Shown: positions 9,947 to 20,216, numbered from the stretch's first letter. The stretch is 64,000 bases of DNA from Alteromonas stellipolaris (GCF_001562115.1 NZ_CP013926.1:2046001-2110000); one strand, 5' to 3'. Program-made: numbers and translations. Notes: generated by a model from the sequence alone, not told the origin.

Positions 9947-9971
9947 AAATAGGGATTATGCATCCCTATTT
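9947..9971. terminator. Candidate hairpin downstream of the M20 peptidase
   Basis: A perfect 10-bp inverted repeat (AAATAGGGAT/ATCCCTATTT) with a five-base loop lies about 47 bp after the stop of the leftward M20 gene. The T-run is poor on the minus strand, so its role as a terminator is uncertain. Confidence 0.45.
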
Positions 9972-10017
9972 ATTATTTATTGGCTATTAGTGTGGAAGGA
10001 GTAAAAATTTCGCTTGC

Positions 10018-11328
10018 TTATAAGGCCTTAGCTTCCCCTAAACGATAGAGTAAAATAGCCGCTTTATGCATGTTTTGCGCAAAGGTGGACATGTCGGCCA
10101 CTTCATCCTTTGTATGTCCGCCATCGCCCATCAAGCCTAGGCCATCAATTGCCATGTCTACATGATCTGCTGCAAATGAAATATCAGCGGCACCTGCGTT
10201 TCTTGGGTTAACCGGCGCTACAGGGCCATAACCTAAAGATTCACTCACATCGCTATACATCTTTAACAGTGCATAGTTTTGGTCGGTAGGTGCCATTGGC
10301 GGATAACCATCGGCAAAGGTTAATGTCGCAGAGGTATGCGCTAGGTTGTTCGAAGCCACTTCCTGCATAACCTTTTTAGCTTTTGCCAACTCGTCGGCGG
10401 TTAATGTGCGAATGCCGCCTTTCACGGTAACTTCTTTTGCCACCACATTGGTTTTACCAAAGCCTTGTACGATAGAATTCTCGGGTTGTACTTCAACTTC
10501 AGTACCACCCGCTATTAACCCAGGGTTAAAGGTAATATTACCAACGCCCGCTAACTGTTCGCGAAAACTATTTAAAATACGAGCCGTTTCAAATATTGCA
10601 CCATAGCCCACATTGTCGGTGAATATTTGTGATGAATGCGCAGGCTTGCCTGCAACATCTAACTGCCACCCTATTGAGCCGCGACGTGCAACCACCGCCG
10701 TTTTAATATCGCCATCGGCATCTTCAAACCCTAGCGCGATATCTGCCCATATTGCTGCATCAACTAAAGCTTTCTTAGATAGTGAAAGTGGGCGGCCACT
10801 ACTTTCTTCATCGCCTGTCATCACTACTTTAATACTGATTTTATCAAGTAAATCTAAGGCTTTCAGCGCTTGCAGTGCCGCAATAATAATCACATCGCCG
10901 CCTTTCATATCGGTGATGCCAGGCCCTGCAATATGGGTGTCATCAACGACACTGTAGTGCTGAAATGCATCATCTTTAGCAAATACTGTATCTAAATGGC
11001 CTATCATCAGAATCTTTGGCCCCGAATTGCCATAGCTGGCCACTAAGTGCCCAGCCCGATTAAATTCACTTCCATCAACCCACTGGGTATCAAACCCCAT
11101 TGCATCGAACTCGGCTTGATAAATAGCCCCTACTTTTTTGACTCCGTCGAAATTCATGGTGCCACTATTGATATTCACCGTTTTTTCTAACAGCGCTTGG
11201 GATTGGGTGAGGTTATCATTAATATGCTTTGTAATTTTCTGCTCGGTGGCAGTATTAGCCATACTGGTTTGGCTAAACATGAATAGCATGCCAACGAACA
11301 AGGTGTTGAATTTGATTCTTTTGATCAT
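10018..11328 (-). CDS. Exported M20 family metallopeptidase (glutamate carboxypeptidase-like)
   Basis: A zinc peptidase of the M20A type, related to carboxypeptidase G2, that probably cleaves C-terminal amino acids in the periplasm. The start at 11328 is chosen because AAGAG precedes it at good spacing and it opens a signal peptide ending SMA near residue 24; an upstream ATG at 11352 is less likely. This gives 436 residues. Metal and catalytic motifs are visible: GHLDTVF, ITDMKGGD, DEESSGR and the later FEDADGD. A lid domain lies between. The neighbours are unrelated, and the exact substrate is not known. Confidence 0.9.
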   Translation of the reverse strand: MIKRIKFNTLFVGMLFMFSQTSMANTATEQKITKHINDNLTQSQALLEKTVNINSGTMNFDGVKKVGAIYQAEFDAMGFDTQWVDGSEFNRAGHLVASYGNSGPKILMIGHLDTVFAKDDAFQHYSVVDDTHIAGPGITDMKGGDVIIIAALQALKALDLLDKISIKVVMTGDEESSGRPLSLSKKALVDAAIWADIALGFEDADGDIKTAVVARRGSIGWQLDVAGKPAHSSQIFTDNVGYGAIFETARILNSFREQLAGVGNITFNPGLIAGGTEVEVQPENSIVQGFGKTNVVAKEVTVKGGIRTLTADELAKAKKVMQEVASNNLAHTSATLTFADGYPPMAPTDQNYALLKMYSDVSESLGYGPVAPVNPRNAGAADISFAADHVDMAIDGLGLMGDGGHTKDEVADMSTFAQNMHKAAILLYRLGEAKAL

Positions 11329-11536
11329 GAATTTTCTCTTATTTATTATCATTTAAGGCTTGAATAGAAACAGGAAGAATAATGAGAGTAAAACGGGCGT
11401 TCTGTAATGTCTAGTGCGACGAAAAAAGGGAATGTTAGTGAATAATGTTTAATTAGAAGCCGCTAAAAATGCGTAAACAGTTTTGCGACATGGGCCCAAG
11501 TTGACCCATGTCATATGAGAGTTTTATAGCTGTAGT

Positions 11537-12196
11537 TTATAAACCTAACTGAGCCAACGTTACATTCGCATCGTTATAATCAAGGGCAATAAATCGATAA
11601 CCTGATTCATTTTTTAAAATTAAGCTGGGAAAGCCCTGGGCGCCAATAGCTTGCCCCATGTTTATTTCTTCTATTAATGTTCGTTGAGTTTCTGCGCTGT
11701 TTAAGTCTTCTTCGAATTGCTCTGGGTTTAATCCTAACTCGCTGGCCAGTTCAATCAACGTACTGTCATTGGACGGATTCATGGCGCGAAGATAGTACCC
11801 TTGTTGAATAGCATTTATCATCGATTCTTCTTTACTGGCATCTTGATTTCTTGCAGCAATTACCGCACGGCATGACGGATAAGTTGAGCGTCGTGGCTCG
11901 CATTTTTCCCAAAAATCAAAGTTGAATGTGGTACCCGGCACCCGCTGCATAATGGTTTTCCAATATCCGCTGATGGCAGCTTGCATAGCACTTGGCATGG
12001 GTTCGTTAGAATCGGGCGCTAGCCCGCCTAATACATATCGCACCTCTATGTGATCTGGCAGGTTTTGTTTTATGGTGTTCCATACTGGTACAAACGCCCA
12101 GCACCAACTGCACATGGGGTCGTGCACGTAGTAGAGAATAGATTTACTACCTTGCTGTGTTACTTGTTGTCTGGGCTGATGCACTGGCTTTTCCAA
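11537..12196 (-). CDS. DsbA-like thioredoxin-fold protein
   Basis: A 219-residue DsbA/FrnE-like protein with a CSWC active-site motif near residue 32 (YYVHDPMCSWCWAF), the helical insertion typical of the family, and a cis-Pro region at GFPSLIL. There is no signal peptide, so it is likely a cytoplasmic oxidoreductase rather than a periplasmic disulfide donor. The start is TTG, supported by AGGAG six bases upstream. It is divergent from metY and has no operon partner. Confidence 0.85.
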   Translation of the reverse strand: MEKPVHQPRQQVTQQGSKSILYYVHDPMCSWCWAFVPVWNTIKQNLPDHIEVRYVLGGLAPDSNEPMPSAMQAAISGYWKTIMQRVPGTTFNFDFWEKCEPRRSTYPSCRAVIAARNQDASKEESMINAIQQGYYLRAMNPSNDSTLIELASELGLNPEQFEEDLNSAETQRTLIEEINMGQAIGAQGFPSLILKNESGYRFIALDYNDANVTLAQLGL

Positions 12197-12281
12197 AACA
12201 CTCTCCTACATTTAATTAACAAATAAATTTTTAATACTTCACAAGTAAAGATTTTTGGATTACCTTGATCAAAAGCTTTAT

Positions 12282-12313
12282 AGACGTCTAACCATCTAAA
12301 CATCTAAACGCAC
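12282..12313 (+). promoter_or_regulatory. Candidate MetJ operator (four adjacent met boxes) upstream of metY
   Basis: Four consecutive 8-bp units lie 32-63 bp before the metY start. The first is a perfect met box, AGACGTCT (12282-12289). The next three match the consensus at 5, 6 and 4 of 8 positions, the third being AAACATCT. MetJ binds cooperatively to two or more such boxes. The pattern is seen directly; regulation is inferred. Confidence 0.75.
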
Positions 12314-12344
12314 AAAATATGAATTAACTTTTAAGGTATGTTCA

Positions 12345-13622
12345 ATGAAACCAGAAACCATTGCATTACACGCAGGCTATACTAGCGAAGAAACTACAAA
12401 AGCAGCAACTACTCCTATTTATCAAACCACATCGTTTACGTTTGATAATACGCAACATGGTGCTGATTTGTTCGACCTTAAAGTGCCAGGTTATATCTAC
12501 AGCCGCATAATGAACCCCACCAATGCTGTGTTAGAGCAACGTTTAACTGAATTAGAAGGTGGTGTTGGGGCATTAGCGGTAGCCTCTGGCATGGCCGCTA
12601 TTCGCTACGCCATAGAAGCTATCGCAGAAGTCGGTAGCAATATTGTAAGTGTTGGACAGTTATACGGCGGCACCTACAACCTTTTTGCCCATACTTTTCC
12701 TCGCCAAGGTATTCAAACTACCTTCGTACAAGCAAATGACTTCGACGGCCTTGCTGCTGCTATTGATGAAAATACCAAAGCGGTATTTTGCGAGTCTATT
12801 GGTAACCCTGCAGGAAACGTTGTTGATATTAAACGTTGGGCCGATATTGCACATGCCGCAGGCGTGCCGTTAATTGTTGATAACACCGTTGCCACCCCTA
12901 TTCTTTGCAAGGTGTTCGATCACGGTGCAGATATAGCCATTCACTCCCTAACCAAATATATTGGCGGTCACGGCACTACCGTGGGCGGCATTATTGTTGA
13001 TTCAGGTAACTTTGACTGGGCTGCCCAGCCAGAACGATTCAGTATGCTGACTACACCCGATCCTAGCTACCATGGCGTTACTTACACAGAAGCACTTGGC
13101 CCAGCTGCTTATATTGGCCGTTGCCGCGTAGTGCCTCTGCGTAATACAGGGGCTGCACTTTCAGCACAAAGTGCGTTTAATATTATGCAAGGTTTAGAAA
13201 CCTTATCGTTACGGATGGAGCGCCACTGCGAAAACGCAGAAAAAGTGGCTGCGCTTCTTGAAAAGCACCCTTCAGTGAATTGGGTTAACTATGCGGCTCT
13301 GCCTGATAGTGAGCACTTCGACACCTGCCAACGCATTTGTGGCGGTAAAGCGGCCGGTATTATTAGCTTTGGGATTCAAGGTGGATTGCCAGCAGGCGCT
13401 AAGTTTATCGACGCCCTACAGCTAATTCTACGCTTAGTTAATATTGGTGATGCAAAGTCTTTAGCCTGTCACCCTGCTAGCACTACACACCGTCAATTAA
13501 ATGCTGATGAGCTTGCATCGGCCGGCGTTAGTGAAGATATGGTTCGTATTTCGGTAGGTATTGAACATATTGACGATATTATAGCTGACATCGAGCAAGC
13601 CCTCATTGCTAGCCAAAGCTGA
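12345..13622 (+). CDS. metY: O-acetylhomoserine sulfhydrylase / aminocarboxypropyltransferase
   Basis: PLP enzyme that makes homocysteine directly from O-acetylhomoserine and sulfide in methionine synthesis. At 425 residues it is the normal MetY length, longer than MetB/MetC. It belongs to the Cys/Met metabolism PLP family. The PLP lysine is K204 in SLTKYIGGHG, and YSRIMNPTN and the aspartate in VPLIVDNTVATP are in place. It stands alone with a MetJ-type operator in front, consistent with repression by methionine. A cystathionine synthase role is less likely given the length and the MetY-type insert. Confidence 0.95.
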   Translation: MKPETIALHAGYTSEETTKAATTPIYQTTSFTFDNTQHGADLFDLKVPGYIYSRIMNPTNAVLEQRLTELEGGVGALAVASGMAAIRYAIEAIAEVGSNIVSVGQLYGGTYNLFAHTFPRQGIQTTFVQANDFDGLAAAIDENTKAVFCESIGNPAGNVVDIKRWADIAHAAGVPLIVDNTVATPILCKVFDHGADIAIHSLTKYIGGHGTTVGGIIVDSGNFDWAAQPERFSMLTTPDPSYHGVTYTEALGPAAYIGRCRVVPLRNTGAALSAQSAFNIMQGLETLSLRMERHCENAEKVAALLEKHPSVNWVNYAALPDSEHFDTCQRICGGKAAGIISFGIQGGLPAGAKFIDALQLILRLVNIGDAKSLACHPASTTHRQLNADELASAGVSEDMVRISVGIEHIDDIIADIEQALIASQS

Positions 13623-14080
13623 GCGCTTGAAGCTGCTAAGCTAAGCGCTAAAAGCTTTTAAGCTTTTAAGCTTTTAAGCTTTGCACTTCAAAGTGCTTGA
13701 TTACATATAGGTACGTCGGGGTTCCAAATTATAAATGGAACCTCAGACTTTTGTTTTTACTTTGAACCCAGCCGTTTTCTACTCTTGTTTTTTCTTTTCT
13801 AAAATCTTTTCTTTTTTAGCTATTTCTTTGCGACTTCCGGCTTCTCTTACAAATTTTTAACCCGGCCCGCGTAAGTCAGGCCCAAGTCAGGGCAAGCCAG
13901 GTTCCACCCACCTGATTTACTGCAACTGTAGTCGCATGAATAAATCAACTTTTCCTAATTCAGCGTATAGTCATAACAATTAATCGTTCTCGGCTTCTGT
14001 TCGAACGCATCAATAGCGCAAATTAGATACGGTTTTCCGTAGCATCGCTTTATCCTGTTGAAAATTTAAAAGAGGTTATT
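13623..14080. other. Non-coding stretch with short repeats and hairpins
   Basis: No gene seen. At 13653-13682 the unit AGCTTTTA occurs three full times and part of a fourth. Small hairpins follow: GCACTT/AAGTGC at 13683-13696 and GGTTCCA/TGGAACC at 13720-13742, the latter before a T-rich run that could end metY transcription. The rest is AT-rich and should hold the promoter of the ABC exporter. Confidence 0.6.
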
Positions 14081-15841
14081 TTGGCAACACCGTTAAATGA
14101 AGTGTCAACAAAACAAGTACTGCAGTGGATAGGTTCACACTTAAGCCAATACAAAAAACGTGTCGCTGGGGCCATTGCCGCCTTGTTTACTGCCGCTATA
14201 GCATGGTTAATGTTAGGACAAGGCATTAAATACGCTATCGATAGCGGCTTTGTAGAAAGCGCTTCTGAAACCTTAAACCAAGCCACGGTTATTGTATTGG
14301 CAATAACGCTGATTGCGTGCATTGCGACCTATGCCCGCTTTTACTTGATGACATGGTTGGGCGAGAGAGTCAGTGCCGATATTAGAAATCAGGTTTACTC
14401 TCATTTGCTCTCACTTCCTCCTTCATTTTTCGCAGAGCTTAGAACCGGTGAGGTTATTTCTCGCTTCACTAGCGACACTACGGTAATTCAAACCGTGGTA
14501 GGTATGAGCCTCTCTATGACACTTCGCTCGGTAGTAACATTTATTGGCGCGTTAGTGTTGATGGGTATATCTAGTCCCCTACTTACTTTTTGCGTCATCA
14601 TCGCTGTACCTGCTGTACTAGTACCCATAAAAGTTTTAGCACCACAAGTACGCAAGTTCGCTAAAATCAGCCAAGATAAGGTGGCAGATTTAGGCTCTCA
14701 CATTGATGAAAGCCTGCATGAAATTATGACGGTTCAAGCGTACACCGCAGAAGACAAAGAACGCGCTCACTTTTCTTCACGAGTAGAGTCGGCGATGAAT
14801 GCAGCTAAACATCGTATCCATTATCGGTCTTTATTAATTGGCTGCATTATGTGCTTAAGCATGACAGCGATAATATTTATTGCGTGGGTAGGCGCACGCC
14901 AAGTTTTAGAAGGCAAAATGACCGTTGGGGAATTGTCCGCCTTTCTATTTTATGCGGTGATGGCAGGTGGCAGTATCGCTACTGTGAGTGAAGTGATTGG
15001 TGAAGTACAACGAGGCGTAGGTGCAAGTGAACGCCTTTATCAGCTACTGAATGCAACATCAGAAGTGACCTCGCTGTCTGAACACTCCGCTTCATCGCAA
15101 GTACCTCAGGTAGCGCCTGCTATTGCGTTTAAAGATATGAGCTTTGGCTACCCTGGTACTAAGCCATTATTTGACAATCTAAACTTAAATATTAAAGCCG
15201 GTGAGAAACTTGCGTTGGTAGGGGCGAGTGGCGCTGGAAAGTCATCGCTATTCCAATTACTTATGCGTTTTTACGACCCCACTAACGGTGAAATTACGTT
15301 CGATGACACGCCCATTATAGGCATGCCGCTAAGCTGCTTGCGCCAGCATATCGCCATTGTTACCCAAGAGCCTGTGGTATTCGCCAGTAGCGTAATGGAA
15401 AACATTCGCTACGGTAGCCCCAAGGCAAGTGACGATGAAGTAATGAGTGCAGCCAAAAAAGCCTTTGCTCATGAATTTATCGATAACCTAGAAAACCGCT
15501 ATCACACTCAGTTAGGTGAGCGTGGCATCAAGCTTTCTGGCGGGCAGAAACAGCGTGTCGCCATAGCCCGTGCAATATTAGCAAATCGCCCTATCTTACT
15601 TTTAGATGAAGCAACAAGTGCGCTAGATGCCATGAGTGAACGTATGGTTCAACAGGCAATGAATCGTTTAATGGAAGGCAAGACCAGTATTGTTATCGCA
15701 CATCGCCTTGCCACCGTTCAGCATGCAGATCGCATTGTGGTAATGGATAAAGGCAAAATTGTCAGTATCGGAACGCATGCACAATTAATGAAAAGCGATA
15801 CCCTGTACAGGGAATACGCTGAACTGCAATTGCTTAGCTAA
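14081..15841 (+). CDS. ABC exporter, fused permease and ATPase
   Basis: Half-transporter of the MsbA/LmrA/BmrA type, 586 residues, that works as a dimer in the inner membrane to export lipids or drugs. Six membrane segments fill about residues 25-300. The ATPase domain has Walker A GASGAGKSS near 381-389, the signature LSGGQ near 485 and Walker B LLLLDEATSALD near 506. The start is TTG, supported by AGAGG five bases upstream. An RND adaptor and pump follow about 120 bp later on the same strand, so it may be part of an efflux region. Its substrate is unknown. Confidence 0.92.
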   Translation: MATPLNEVSTKQVLQWIGSHLSQYKKRVAGAIAALFTAAIAWLMLGQGIKYAIDSGFVESASETLNQATVIVLAITLIACIATYARFYLMTWLGERVSADIRNQVYSHLLSLPPSFFAELRTGEVISRFTSDTTVIQTVVGMSLSMTLRSVVTFIGALVLMGISSPLLTFCVIIAVPAVLVPIKVLAPQVRKFAKISQDKVADLGSHIDESLHEIMTVQAYTAEDKERAHFSSRVESAMNAAKHRIHYRSLLIGCIMCLSMTAIIFIAWVGARQVLEGKMTVGELSAFLFYAVMAGGSIATVSEVIGEVQRGVGASERLYQLLNATSEVTSLSEHSASSQVPQVAPAIAFKDMSFGYPGTKPLFDNLNLNIKAGEKLALVGASGAGKSSLFQLLMRFYDPTNGEITFDDTPIIGMPLSCLRQHIAIVTQEPVVFASSVMENIRYGSPKASDDEVMSAAKKAFAHEFIDNLENRYHTQLGERGIKLSGGQKQRVAIARAILANRPILLLDEATSALDAMSERMVQQAMNRLMEGKTSIVIAHRLATVQHADRIVVMDKGKIVSIGTHAQLMKSDTLYREYAELQLLS

Positions 15842-15963
15842 GCTGCCTATGGTGCTATAACACTAGAATTTTGCTTGGGTTAAGTGGCAAAAAAAGAACG
15901 CGAAAACAGCCACTAATTATCGTTATTAGAAAAAATATAAAACTAAAAGATTTCGGAAAAAAA

Positions 15964-17019
15964 ATGACAAATATGATCTCCCGATACGCGAGGGTATCGG
16001 CGTGCTGTGTAGTATTGGCACTCACAAGTGTACCGGCTTACAGCCAATTTATGGGTGACAAACAGGCTAAGTTAGTCGTGACTGAGCCTGTCTCTTTTAT
16101 GTATGAAACCCGAAAAGTGGAGGCTGTGGGTAGTGCCGAGGCGCTTCGCTCCATTGCACTTTACCCCGCCGTTGCCGATGAAGTCATCGAAGTCAATTTT
16201 GTTCCTGGCCAACTTGTTGAAGCTGGGAAAGTATTAATAAAGCTAGATAATCGTCGCCAGAAGAATGCCGTTAAGCGTGCTGAGCTAACATTAAAGGATG
16301 CACAGCGTACGCTTGATAGACTTATCACCAGCCATGCCCAAGGCGCAGTGCCTATCAGTGAACTTGACCTTGCCCGCACTCAGCGTGACTTAGCCGAAGT
16401 GGCTTTGGAAGAGGCTATTGTCGACTTAGATGACCGTTTTATAAAAGCACCTTTTGACGGCGTTGTCGGCATTACTGACATTGAAGTAGGCGACCGAATT
16501 AACGAGCAAACGTTAATCACTACGCTTGACCACAGAAGCAAGCTTTACATTAATTTCAAAGCCCCAGAAGCGGCATTACCTGTGCTGATGAACGCGCCCG
16601 ATGTGACATTGGAACCTTGGAGTGACCGTGAAGTGTCCATTAAAGCCGAGATTGCACAAATTGACTCGCGCATTAACGAAGCAGATCGTACCTTGCGAGC
16701 CCGCGCACTGTTAGACAACTCAGCAGACAAATTTCGCCCTGGCATGAGCTTTCGGGTGAATTTAAGCATTAAAGGCGACCGTTATGCAGCCATTCCAGAA
16801 GCCGCATTACTATGGGGTGCCACTGGCGCATACATTTGGCTTGCAGAATCTGGAAAAGCGAAACGGGTTGATGTGAATGTTCATCAACGTTTGCGTGGCG
16901 CGATTTTAGTGTCTGGCGCCATTAGCGAAGGCGACACGTTAATTGCTGAAGGTGTACAACGCCTTCGAAATGGACAAGCGATTACGACGGAATTGGTTGG
17001 GGGCCCCGCCAATGAGTAA
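15964..17019 (+). CDS. RND efflux periplasmic adaptor (HlyD/AcrA-type)
   Basis: Membrane fusion protein that would link the downstream RND pump to an outer-membrane channel. The start at 15964 is preferred over an open upstream TTG at 15871 because it begins a signal peptide ending near PAYS. This gives 351 residues. A split biotinyl-lipoyl domain surrounds a short alpha-hairpin rich in Leu, Arg and Ala. IKAPFDGVVGI marks the second lipoyl half, followed by a beta-barrel domain. It overlaps the pump start by 8 bases (17012-17019), so the two are translationally coupled. No outer-membrane factor gene is next to it. Confidence 0.93.
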   Translation: MTNMISRYARVSACCVVLALTSVPAYSQFMGDKQAKLVVTEPVSFMYETRKVEAVGSAEALRSIALYPAVADEVIEVNFVPGQLVEAGKVLIKLDNRRQKNAVKRAELTLKDAQRTLDRLITSHAQGAVPISELDLARTQRDLAEVALEEAIVDLDDRFIKAPFDGVVGITDIEVGDRINEQTLITTLDHRSKLYINFKAPEAALPVLMNAPDVTLEPWSDREVSIKAEIAQIDSRINEADRTLRARALLDNSADKFRPGMSFRVNLSIKGDRYAAIPEAALLWGATGAYIWLAESGKAKRVDVNVHQRLRGAILVSGAISEGDTLIAEGVQRLRNGQAITTELVGGPANE

Positions 17020-20000
17020 CGCGCCGGTAACCAATGACCTTCCCTCTTTATCAATTCGACGACCGGTACTCATTGTTGTTCTTAACTTACTTATTGCAAT
17101 TGCTGGTTTATCGGCACTAAGTGCACTAGAAGTTCGAGAACTTCCCGATGTAGATACGCCAAGAATTACGGTTACCGCCACTTACCCTGGTGCATCACCG
17201 GAAACCGTAGATGCAGAGGTTACCAGTCGCCTAGAAGGCGCGGTAGCTCGTGTTAGCGGCGTAAAAAATATTTCCGCACAAAGCGAAGAAAATTCAGCAC
17301 GTATAAGGGTAGAGTTTCGCGCTGGCGTTAACTTAGAAGATGCCGCTAACGAAACCCGAGAGTCGGTGAGCCGCGTTCAGCGACAGCTACCGGATGATGT
17401 CGAAGAGCTTGCGATTATTCGCGCAGACAGTGATGCGCAAGCGGTGGTAAGCCTTGCGATTTCAAGCGACACCTTAGACATGGAAACCTTAACTGAGCGT
17501 GTTGACACCGATGTGGCTCCGCTTTTTTTGAGCATTCCTGGGGTGGCCGATGTCAGTATGAGTGGCGACAGAGAACGTGTACTTAGGGTATCCGTTGACC
17601 CACTTCGTTTAACCAGCTTTGGGTTATCGATGGCTGAAATTGCCAGCGCACTAGCGCTAGCCCCTTTTGATGTGCCCGCAGGGAGTATTCAATCTTCCGA
17701 CCAAGCCTTAATTGTGCGCGCCGACGCTACATCAGTTAGTGCTGAAGATGTAGGTAATATTGTTGTTTCAGGTGATATACGAATCGGCGACGTAGCCAGT
17801 GTGTATTTTGGTCCTGCCGATTCCAGCAGTATGGTTCGCCTTGATGGCCGCCCGGTTATTGGTTTAGGCGTTATCCGCCAAGCCAGTTCAAACACCATTG
17901 AAATTTCAGATGAAGTGCTTTCTATGGTGAAAGACTTAGACAAACGCTTTACGGATATGAAGATTGTAGTGACATCTGACGACGCTGAATTTATTCGAGA
18001 CTCGGTAAAAGAAGTGGTGGTATCGCTGAGTCTTACCGTGGCGTTAGTTGTTCTCACTTTACTCGTGTTTATTGGCTCTTGGCGAGCCACTATTGTGCCA
18101 GCCCTGAGTATTCCTGTCTCACTGGCCGGCGCGCTAGGTATTATTTGGGCCATGGGCTTTTCAGTTAACATTCTAACCTTATTGGCGTTGGTACTTGCCA
18201 CAGGCATGATTGTTGATGACGCCATTGTGGTATCTGAAAACATTCAGCGCAGAAGAGCCATGGGGCTTGGTCCTCGGGCAGCAGCGGTTATTGGTACTCG
18301 TGAAGTATTCTTTGCGGTTATTGCTACCACGGCAGTATTAGCCTCGGTGTTTATACCCATTGCATTCCTGCCATCTACCGCAGGACGCTTATTTAGAGAA
18401 TTCGGCGGCGTGCTAGCTGGGGCAGTTATCATATCTTCGTTTGTTGCTTTATCGTTAGTACCCGCGCTTACCGCTAGGCTTTCGAAAAAGCAATCTACGA
18501 AGTCGGGCTTTTTCGATGCCACCTTTGGCCGCTTCGGTCACGCCTGTTTACGTTTGTATCAAAAGTCACTGGTGTTTGCGCTAAAATACGCATGGGCGGT
18601 AGGCATAGTAAGCTTATTGGCTGGCGGTGGTGCGTACTTGCTGGCAAAGAATATCGATAATGAATTAATGCCAAGTGAAGATAGAGGCACAATTCGTATA
18701 TTTGCTCGCGGGCCTGATGGTGCAGGCTTGAACTTCATGGACCGACAGGCCGAGAAGATGGAAGAAATGCTATTCCCTTATGTAGAAAACGGCACCATCG
18801 ACTCAATTTATACGGTGGTGGGGCAATGGGATCCTAATATTGTATTTATTACGGTTCCGCTTAAGCATTGGGATGATCGCGACAAGTCGTTACAAGATAT
18901 CGTGGGTGAAATTCGCCCTGGCTTGCAAGCCATTCCAGGAGCGCCGGGCAATGCCTTTGGCGGAAACAGCCTTAATTTACGGGGTCAAGGTGGTGGTTTA
19001 GAACTGGCACTTACTGGTGATACCTATGAAAATATTCATAAAGCGGCGTTAGCGTTTGCTATCGAGATAGAAAATGCGTTACCTGAAGTGGGTAGACCGC
19101 AAATTAGCTACGACCCTACTCAGCCTCAAATGCGAGTTAATATTGACAGACGTCGTGCAGAGGAATTAGGTGTACCACTGCCTGATATTGCCAGCGCCCT
19201 TCGCGCTGCGGTAAATGGTGATGATATTGCTGATTTAAACGTGGGTGACCAAGCCATTCCCATCATGCTACAAACCAATAATAGAAATTCTATTAACCCC
19301 TCAGACCTTACTAATCTGTATGTGAAAAGCAGTACTGGCAACCTGGTGCCATTATCCAGTGTCGCATTTATTACTGAAGAAGGTGTGGCCGCTGAACTTG
19401 AACGCCAAGCGCAGCGCCGTGCAATTAATATCGAGATGGATTTGCCGGAAGACTTAGCGTTAAGTGATGTAGTAGACAGCATTCGCGAACTTGGTAACGA
19501 AACGCTACCCGATGGCATGGGATTAGTATTCTTAGGTGAAGCACAAACCTATGAAGAAACGTCTAAGCAAGTCGCCCTAACCTACGTACTCGCATTTATT
19601 ATTGTACTGCTAGTGTTGGCAGCGCAGTTTGAAAGTGTGAATTCTGCCGTTGTGGTAATGTTAACGGTGCCCTTCGGTATTGCTGCGGCTATTTATGCCC
19701 TGTACCTAACCAGCACAAGCATTAACATTTACTCGCAAATTGGCTTGGTAATGCTAATAGGACTATTGGCGAAAAATGCCATCTTACTTATTGAGTTTGC
19801 CGATCAGTTACGGGATAAAGGCTATAGCGTTTACGATGCCATTATAGAAGCGGGTCGCGTTCGTCTTCGCCCAATCATGATGACATTGGTGTCCACTATA
19901 TTAGGCGGCTTGCCTCTGATACTTTCAACAGGCGCAGGTGCCGAAGCGCGAAATGCGATTGGTTGGGTTGTCTTTGGTGGACTAGGTATTGCGGTGGTCT

Positions 20001-20131
20001 TTACCTTATACCTAACGCCAGTGCTATATCTTGCATTAGCAAGATTTACTAAACCTCGCGCCGATGAAAGTCAGCGGTTGGAGGGAGAGATGCGAGACGC
20101 TGAACTGCGCGAAGAAGCTAGTGTAAGTTAA
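17012..20131 (+). CDS. RND multidrug efflux pump (AcrB/MexB-type)
   Basis: Proton-driven inner-membrane efflux pump, hydrophobe/amphiphile efflux family. The start at 17012 overlaps the end of the adaptor, giving 1039 residues, the usual length. Twelve membrane segments and two large periplasmic loops are evident. The proton-relay pair of aspartates is present in ATGMIVDDAIVVSENIQRR. It forms an operon with the adaptor, and a strong terminator follows at 20192. The substrate cannot be told. A tripartite system would need a TolC-like partner coded elsewhere. Confidence 0.95.
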   Translation: MSNAPVTNDLPSLSIRRPVLIVVLNLLIAIAGLSALSALEVRELPDVDTPRITVTATYPGASPETVDAEVTSRLEGAVARVSGVKNISAQSEENSARIRVEFRAGVNLEDAANETRESVSRVQRQLPDDVEELAIIRADSDAQAVVSLAISSDTLDMETLTERVDTDVAPLFLSIPGVADVSMSGDRERVLRVSVDPLRLTSFGLSMAEIASALALAPFDVPAGSIQSSDQALIVRADATSVSAEDVGNIVVSGDIRIGDVASVYFGPADSSSMVRLDGRPVIGLGVIRQASSNTIEISDEVLSMVKDLDKRFTDMKIVVTSDDAEFIRDSVKEVVVSLSLTVALVVLTLLVFIGSWRATIVPALSIPVSLAGALGIIWAMGFSVNILTLLALVLATGMIVDDAIVVSENIQRRRAMGLGPRAAAVIGTREVFFAVIATTAVLASVFIPIAFLPSTAGRLFREFGGVLAGAVIISSFVALSLVPALTARLSKKQSTKSGFFDATFGRFGHACLRLYQKSLVFALKYAWAVGIVSLLAGGGAYLLAKNIDNELMPSEDRGTIRIFARGPDGAGLNFMDRQAEKMEEMLFPYVENGTIDSIYTVVGQWDPNIVFITVPLKHWDDRDKSLQDIVGEIRPGLQAIPGAPGNAFGGNSLNLRGQGGGLELALTGDTYENIHKAALAFAIEIENALPEVGRPQISYDPTQPQMRVNIDRRRAEELGVPLPDIASALRAAVNGDDIADLNVGDQAIPIMLQTNNRNSINPSDLTNLYVKSSTGNLVPLSSVAFITEEGVAAELERQAQRRAINIEMDLPEDLALSDVVDSIRELGNETLPDGMGLVFLGEAQTYEETSKQVALTYVLAFIIVLLVLAAQFESVNSAVVVMLTVPFGIAAAIYALYLTSTSINIYSQIGLVMLIGLLAKNAILLIEFADQLRDKGYSVYDAIIEAGRVRLRPIMMTLVSTILGGLPLILSTGAGAEARNAIGWVVFGGLGIAVVFTLYLTPVLYLALARFTKPRADESQRLEGEMRDAELREEASVS

Positions 20132-20191
20132 GGCCTACTTAGAAGGCGTAAATACCCGCTTACTCCTTTCTGCTTCTAATATTCCTTTAAA

Positions 20192-20216
20192 GCCTCGTTT
20201 TTAACGAGGCTTTTTT
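20192..20216 (+). terminator. Rho-independent terminator after the RND pump gene
   Basis: Perfect 8-bp stem GCCTCGTT/AACGAGGC with a three-base loop and six T, about 60 bp after the stop. Confidence 0.93.
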
